From NCBI RefSeq assembly GCF_000701665.1, contig NZ_JNJN01000001.1:1-64000 (forward strand): a stretch of 64,000 bases of DNA. Direction: 5' to 3'. The DNA is from Agathobaculum desmolans ATCC 43058 (lineage in GTDB: Bacteria > Bacillota > Clostridia > Oscillospirales > Butyricicoccaceae). Below, piece after piece: positions 59,548 to 64,000 of the stretch (the first letter of the stretch is position 1; each line of letters opens with the position of its first letter). The notes under the pieces were generated by a model. The model saw nothing but the letters and a program-made list of their open reading frames with translations. It was not told the origin of the DNA and made no database searches. A program made the position numbers and the translations under genes.

Positions 59548-60708
59548 TTATTTCAACATTTCGGCTGCTTTTTGTATCTGCGGATCATTTTCCGGCATCA
59601 AAAACCAAAACGCTTCCCGCTGCTCCTCGGTAAGCGGCGCCTCTATATCCGGCGCGATACCGACACCCGCCAAGCTCTTCCCCTGTGGGGTAAAATACTC
59701 CTCTACCGACAGATTGACCGCCGAACCGTCAGACAGTTCAAAGGTGCGCTGGGCGCGCCCCTTGCCCGTGGTATGGGTACCCAGTAAAAGCGCACAGTCA
59801 TATTCCTGCAGGGCGGCAGCAAAGAACTCCGCCGCCGAAATACTCTGCTCATCGATCAAAACCGCCAGCGGCAGATCAAGCTGCGCTGCATCCGAGGAAT
59901 AAACGATCTCCTCCCCATCCTTGGTGCGCAGGGTCATAATCGTCCCCTCAGGCAGCAGCGGATCGAGCATAGCGCTCATTTCCTTCACCCGGCCGCCGCC
60001 ATTGTGACGGACATCCAGCACGATCGCCCGCGCACCCGCCTGCACCAGTGCATCCAACGCCGTCTGAAACTGCTCCGCTGACCCCACATGGAAATTTTCG
60101 ATGCGCAGATATCCGGTACCGTCCGCCAGCATTTGCCCCCACGCCATCTTTTGCGTCACGATCGCACGCGTCATCGTCATCTCCAGTGTGCTGCCGTCCC
60201 GGCGGACGGTCAATGTCACCGGTGTGCCCTCTTCTCCCTGAATTGCTTCCAGCACCGCTTCTGCACCGTCCTGCGGAACGGTCAGGCCATCCGCACCTAC
60301 AATGCAGTCACCCTGCTGCATTCCGGCCTGTGCCGCCGGAGAGTCATCATAGATCCGGCTGACATGCAGCCCCTTTTCATCTGTGACGACCATCACACCG
60401 ATACCGCAGTTTTTGCCCTCGGTATTCAGCTTGTACGCCTCATACTGCTCCGCCGGAATGTAGGATGACCATACATCCCCCAAGCCGGTCACATAGCCGA
60501 CCGCCGCATAATCCGCCACAGCGGTTTCATCCAGTGTCCCGATATACCGGTCCGCCGCAATACGGTCGATCTCACGCAGTTTGTCAGCGACCGCCGGCGT
60601 GCGCCAGCCCAACGCCGCCAAGCAGCACAGCACAGCGAGCAGCGCAGCCGTCATGCTCAAAAACAGGGCCGTCACCAGCGGCACGCGCACTTCTCGTATT
60701 TTTTTCAA
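59548..60708 (-). CDS. S41-family C-terminal processing protease (386 aa)
   Basis: Membrane-anchored or secreted serine protease: N-terminal transmembrane/signal segment (about 10-34), PDZ domain (about 100-180), S41 domain with catalytic Ser in DEQSISAAEFFA and Lys in HTTGKGRAQ. It probably cleaves extracytoplasmic proteins. It is next to the M23 hydrolase and ftsEX, a frequent Firmicute cluster. Confidence 0.92.
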   Translation of the reverse strand: MKKIREVRVPLVTALFLSMTAALLAVLCCLAALGWRTPAVADKLREIDRIAADRYIGTLDETAVADYAAVGYVTGLGDVWSSYIPAEQYEAYKLNTEGKNCGIGVMVVTDEKGLHVSRIYDDSPAAQAGMQQGDCIVGADGLTVPQDGAEAVLEAIQGEEGTPVTLTVRRDGSTLEMTMTRAIVTQKMAWGQMLADGTGYLRIENFHVGSAEQFQTALDALVQAGARAIVLDVRHNGGGRVKEMSAMLDPLLPEGTIMTLRTKDGEEIVYSSDAAQLDLPLAVLIDEQSISAAEFFAAALQEYDCALLLGTHTTGKGRAQRTFELSDGSAVNLSVEEYFTPQGKSLAGVGIAPDIEAPLTEEQREAFWFLMPENDPQIQKAAEMLK

Positions 60709-60720
60709 TGCTATCCCTCC

Positions 60721-60750
60721 AAAAAAGCAGGGGGAGCCATGCTCCCCCTG
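60721..60750 (-). terminator. Terminator between the M23 hydrolase and S41 protease genes
   Basis: Perfect 10-bp arms CAGGGGGAGC / GCTCCCCCTG with a 3-nt loop and a T6 run on the minus strand. The S41 ribosome site follows at once, so readthrough may set its level. Confidence 0.88.
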
Positions 60751-60771
60751 TATTATTTCGGTTGTTCCGGA

Positions 60772-61950
60772 TCAAAAATAGCTCTTCGGATCAACGGTAG
60801 AGCCGTTGACATAGACCTCGAAGTGCAGATGCGGCCCGGTCGAGTTGCCGGTCGAGCCGACCTTGCCGATCAACTGTCCCTGTGTTACGGTCTGCCCCAC
60901 CGAAACCAGAATGGACGACTGATGACCGTATGCCGTCATCAATCCGCCGCCATGGTCGATTACCGTATAATTGCCGTAACCGGATACCCAGCCCGCCGTT
61001 ACCACACGTCCCGTGGCTGCCGCCAAAATATCCGCGCCGTAGCCCGCGGGGATATCCTCGCCCGCATGGAACTTACGCGTGCCGTAGATCGGGTGGATGC
61101 GCCAGCCATACCGCGAATTGGTAGTCGTGCAGCTCGGCGTCGGCCAAACGAGCGTACCATCCCCCATCGGCACCGAACCGTTCGCAGCCGACTGCCGGGA
61201 CAATTCCGCGATCTGATTGCTGACCGACTGCATTTCACCGGCGATACGGTCGTACTCCGCTTCACTTTCCGCCTTATACGCCTCGATGCTCTTTTGCAGC
61301 GCGGCCTGCTCCGCCTCGCTTGCAGCCAGCTCATCGACCTTATAGCCCAGATTCTCCTCGTATTCCTTCTGCGCATCCTGCGTATTCTGCAGGTCATCCC
61401 GCTTCTGTTCGATATCCTCCTTGGCCGCCGTATACTCAGCTACCACACGCTTGTTATCGTCCATGATCGCGGTAACGATCTCCATGCGAGAGAGCAGGTC
61501 GGAAAAGCTCGAAGAATTCAGCAGCACTTCCAGATAGCTGGTATCCCCCTGCTCATAGGTCGTGCGCACGGTCAGCGCAAAGGCATCCTCTTTCTCAGCC
61601 AACGCCTGTTCCGCCGTATCCAGCTCAACGGTTTTTACATCGATCTGCTGCTGCAGACGCGCAATGTACGCCTTGACCGTTTCAATTTCTTCCTTGGTCA
61701 GATTGATCTCGGCCTGCAAAGCATCACGGGTTGCCTGCACATCGTTGGCCTGACGGGTCAGTTCAGCGATTTTTTCCTTGACCGCCGCCTTTTCATCCTC
61801 CAGTGAGGACAGCTTATCCCGCAGGGAATCGGCATCCTCGGCCGCTGCGGCAAACGTCAGCCCGGAAGCCAGCAGGGATACCAGCATTGCCAGCACCAGC
61901 ACGCCCGCCACCACGCAGGAGATCAGCCGCACGGTTTTCTTTTTCAACAT
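60772..61950 (-). CDS. M23-family peptidoglycan hydrolase with coiled coil, EnvC/PcsB-like (392 aa)
   Basis: Signal/anchor segment (about 10-36), long coiled coil (about 40-250), then an M23 LytM domain (about 280-392) with the zinc motifs HAGED and HLHFEVY, so the catalytic residues seem intact. Coiled-coil M23 proteins are the partners that FtsEX activates to split septal wall; the adjacent ftsEX genes support this. Confidence 0.9.
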   Translation of the reverse strand: MLKKKTVRLISCVVAGVLVLAMLVSLLASGLTFAAAAEDADSLRDKLSSLEDEKAAVKEKIAELTRQANDVQATRDALQAEINLTKEEIETVKAYIARLQQQIDVKTVELDTAEQALAEKEDAFALTVRTTYEQGDTSYLEVLLNSSSFSDLLSRMEIVTAIMDDNKRVVAEYTAAKEDIEQKRDDLQNTQDAQKEYEENLGYKVDELAASEAEQAALQKSIEAYKAESEAEYDRIAGEMQSVSNQIAELSRQSAANGSVPMGDGTLVWPTPSCTTTNSRYGWRIHPIYGTRKFHAGEDIPAGYGADILAAATGRVVTAGWVSGYGNYTVIDHGGGLMTAYGHQSSILVSVGQTVTQGQLIGKVGSTGNSTGPHLHFEVYVNGSTVDPKSYF

Positions 61951-61980
61951 AAGGTATTCGCTCCTTTTCTGTGCGGAGAA

Positions 61981-62865
61981 TTATACATCCATAAACTTGC
62001 GGATGCTCGTCACCGATCCGCCGATGCCGAACAGCACGCTTGCGCCCAAAAATACGCTGAGCACCAGCCAGCGCAGGCTTTCAAACGGCGCGATTTGGAA
62101 ATACGGGATCACGCCGCCCGCAATTCTGGCCAGCTCGGTATACAGTCCCCATTCGGCAAAGAAAGCCAGAGCGCCCGCCAGCAGGCCGAGCACCATGCCT
62201 TCAATCACAAACGGCCAGCGAATAAACCAGTTGGTTGCGCCAACCATTTTCTGAATGGAGATCTCCTCCCGCCGGGCAAACATGCCGAGCTTGACCGTGT
62301 TGGCGATAATGAACACCGAAATAACAGCCAGTCCCACCACCATGGCAAGCGCCACAATGTTGAACACCCGCTGCACCTGCACCAGTTTGGAGATCACAGC
62401 TTCATCCGCACGGACATTTGCCACACCGTCCACCGCTTCGATTTCGGCAATGGTCTGTTCGGCCTGTGCCGGATCGGCAAGCGTAAAGATAAAGCTGTTG
62501 CGCAGCGGATTATTCGAGGAGTCATAGCTGTCGAGGATTTCGGCATCCTCGCCCAGATCTTCACGATATTTTTCCAGCGCAACATCCCGATCTTCAAAGT
62601 CGATCGTGGCGATATTGCCGATCCGCTCAAACTGCGAGCCAAGCGCCTTGGCCTCGCGCGTTGTCAGCTCCTCATCGATAAACACCACGATCTCGCTCGA
62701 CTGCTGCAGATCGCGGATACTCAGATCGATGTTATACGCCAGCAGCGACACCGTTCCGGTAAGGATCAGGCAGGCGATCATAATGAGCACCGCTGCCAGC
62801 GACATAAAGCCGTGCTTGAAAATATTGCGGAAGCCTTCCTTCCAGTAATATCCGAATTTTCTCAT
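61981..62865 (-). CDS. ftsX: Cell division protein FtsX (294 aa)
   Basis: Four transmembrane segments: one near residue 20-45, three after 165, with an extracellular loop (about 50-160) between the first two. The C-terminal MVGATNWFIRWPFVIEGM is the family signature. It overlaps ftsE by 4 nt. Confidence 0.95.
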   Translation of the reverse strand: MRKFGYYWKEGFRNIFKHGFMSLAAVLIMIACLILTGTVSLLAYNIDLSIRDLQQSSEIVVFIDEELTTREAKALGSQFERIGNIATIDFEDRDVALEKYREDLGEDAEILDSYDSSNNPLRNSFIFTLADPAQAEQTIAEIEAVDGVANVRADEAVISKLVQVQRVFNIVALAMVVGLAVISVFIIANTVKLGMFARREEISIQKMVGATNWFIRWPFVIEGMVLGLLAGALAFFAEWGLYTELARIAGGVIPYFQIAPFESLRWLVLSVFLGASVLFGIGGSVTSIRKFMDV

Positions 62866-63548
62866 ACCTGATAGTACCCACCTGTCTGATCACTGATGAC
62901 CTCGCCCTTATCGATCATCACAACACGTTTTTCAAACTCATCCACCAGGCCTTTTTCGTGGGTAACGATCAGCACGGTGGTGCCCAATTCGTTGATCTTC
63001 TCAAACAGCGTCATGAGTTCCAGCGAGCGGGCCGGGTCGAGGTTGCCGGTCGGCTCATCCGCGATAATCAGACGCGGGTTGTTGACCAGCGCACGCGCGA
63101 TTGCCACACGCTGCTGCTCGCCGCCGGACAGATTCATCGGTTTTTCCTGTGCCTTTTCCGTCAGCCCGACCAAATCGAGCACATAGGGCACCCGCTCTTT
63201 GATCGCCTTGGCCTTGGCACCGATCGTCCGCATCGCAAAAGCGACGTTTTCGTACACGGTTTTATTATTGATCAGGCGGAAATCCTGATATACCACGCCC
63301 AAAGTACGGCGCAGATAGGGAATCTGGCGCTTCTTCATCTCTCCGACATTGTAATTATTGACCAGCACACGCCCCTCAGTCGGCCGAACCTCCGCCGTGA
63401 GCAGCTTGATAATCGTTGTTTTGCCCGAACCGGACGCACCGACAAGAAAGACAAACTCCCCCTCGTCCACACGCAGGTTAGCCTTGTTCACCGCACGGGT
63501 ACCATTGTCGTACACCATGGTGACATCGTTCATTCGTATCACAGGCAA
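62862..63548 (-). CDS. ftsE: Cell division ATP-binding protein FtsE (228 aa)
   Basis: ABC ATPase: Walker A GASGSGKTT, Q-loop VYQDFRLI, signature LSGGEQQRVAIARAL, Walker B LIIADEPTGNLD, switch His VTHEKG. With FtsX it controls cell-wall hydrolysis at division. Confidence 0.96.
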   Translation of the reverse strand: MPVIRMNDVTMVYDNGTRAVNKANLRVDEGEFVFLVGASGSGKTTIIKLLTAEVRPTEGRVLVNNYNVGEMKKRQIPYLRRTLGVVYQDFRLINNKTVYENVAFAMRTIGAKAKAIKERVPYVLDLVGLTEKAQEKPMNLSGGEQQRVAIARALVNNPRLIIADEPTGNLDPARSLELMTLFEKINELGTTVLIVTHEKGLVDEFEKRVVMIDKGEVISDQTGGYYQV

Positions 63549-63580
63549 TCCTCCCCGGATCTATCCCTTAAAATCAAAAA

Positions 63581-63641
63581 AGGCGAAGGCATATATCCAT
63601 ACACCTTCGCCTATTATAGCAGATTATTTCCCGCCGCGCAA
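63581..63641 (-). promoter_or_regulatory. ftsE promoter overlapping an upstream terminator
   Basis: Minus strand: TTGCGC (63636-63641), 17 nt, TATAAT (63613-63618). A 9-bp hairpin AGGCGAAGG (63581-63589) / CCTTCGCCT (63604-63612) with a T-run begins right at the -10, so it most likely ends the upstream gene's transcript while the promoter starts ftsEX. Confidence 0.7.
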
Positions 63642-63693
63642 GCCAACATTCCCCGCAGCGGTTTCCTTTTGATCCGGCTGCTGCATCAAAAGC

Positions 63694-63837
63694 TTACGGA
63701 TCAGCCCTCATTCCGCTCACTACAAGGCATAACCCAACCACGCCAAACAGCAATCCGATGTAAAAGAAAAATACATCCGGAACCGCTACGATGTTTCCAA
63801 ACAGCAAAAGGGCAAACCCAAGCGTTTTTCGTTTCAT
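63694..63837 (-). CDS. Small membrane protein (47 aa)
   Basis: Reads MKRKTLGFALLLFGNIVAVP, then two hydrophobic stretches in all (about 5-20 and 22-41) with a short polar end. GAGGTG lies about 10 nt before the ATG. It is followed by the hairpin at 63581-63612. No family recognised. Confidence 0.65.
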   Translation of the reverse strand: MKRKTLGFALLLFGNIVAVPDVFFFYIGLLFGVVGLCLVVSGMRADP

Positions 63838-63909
63838 TTACCTGCACCTCTTCATTTGCAAGGTGAGCTGCCTGCCGTCATCCGCTATGACGATTGCACT
63901 GCCCGCGCT

Positions 63910-64000
63910 TTAGCGCACGCCTTCCTCACGGCTGGCCAGATACTTGCGCACCATGAGCGCCACCTTGAACACAATCGCGTGATCAAATTCACGCAGATCC
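63910..64000 (-). CDS. C-terminal end of a gene running off the window
   Basis: The last 29 codons (ending KVALMVRKYLASREEGVR, stop at 63910-63912) of a minus-strand gene whose start lies beyond the window. Too short to identify. Confidence 0.45.
   Translation of the reverse strand, partial: DLREFDHAIVFKVALMVRKYLASREEGVR

Overview
The window looks like chromosomal DNA from an anaerobic Gram-positive of class Clostridia. The Oscillospirales (Butyricicoccus/Agathobaculum/Ruminococcaceae-like) are my best guess, inferred from gene order, strong AGGAGG ribosome sites, frequent TTG/GTG starts, GC-rich housekeeping genes and a LysRS with a C-terminal tRNA-binding domain. No rRNA, tRNA or CRISPR array was recognised.

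Layout. (1) 1-2.5 kb: a tiny zinc-ribbon gene, a hairpin-rich spacer, a 34-aa ORF, a PLP aminotransferase and the 5' part of an XRE/zinc-ribbon regulator gene. (2) 2.5-27.1 kb: a complete 24.6-kb integrated mobile element, visibly less GC-rich over much of its length. It splits the regulator gene; deleting 2502-27147 restores one uninterrupted 195-codon frame. Its left half is a potassium island: kdpD, two tiny membrane genes, kdpF-A-B-C, a 295-aa unknown, a small membrane protein, a CBS-pair protein, ktrB/trkH-ktrA, a membrane-anchored binding-like protein, a second full kdpD and kdpE. Its right half is the mobility module: sigma-like and DUF6076-like genes on the minus strand, CHC2 primase, a nonsense-broken P4-type helicase, a candidate oriT, a MobV relaxase, a TnpW-like protein and a TnpX-like large serine recombinase 30 nt from the right junction. 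There is no type IV secretion system, so it should be mobilizable rather than self-conjugative.

(3) 27.1-33.2 kb: the 3' part of the split gene, a hairpin-rich spacer, then parE - acyltransferase - parC as a tight minus-strand operon. (4) 33.7-64 kb: almost entirely minus-strand housekeeping genes: rpsU, leuS, rsfS, an LCP protein, yqeK, nadD, yhbY, XTPase, rph, ftsY, smc, rnc, plsX, trmFO, topA, dprA, a TrmH methyltransferase, native ktrA-ktrB, lysS, greA, an S41 protease, an M23 hydrolase, ftsX, ftsE and a small membrane protein.

How it fits together. The host already has a Ktr-type potassium channel pair (54.6-56.7 kb). The element adds a second Ktr pair plus the high-affinity Kdp ATPase and its own regulation: two sensor kinases, one response regulator, and short AT-rich 11-bp-spaced direct repeats before kdpD, before the kdp operon and before ktrB that look like KdpE operators. 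This appears to be a transferable potassium-homeostasis island. The small membrane proteins and the paired KdpDs inside it are the least understood parts.
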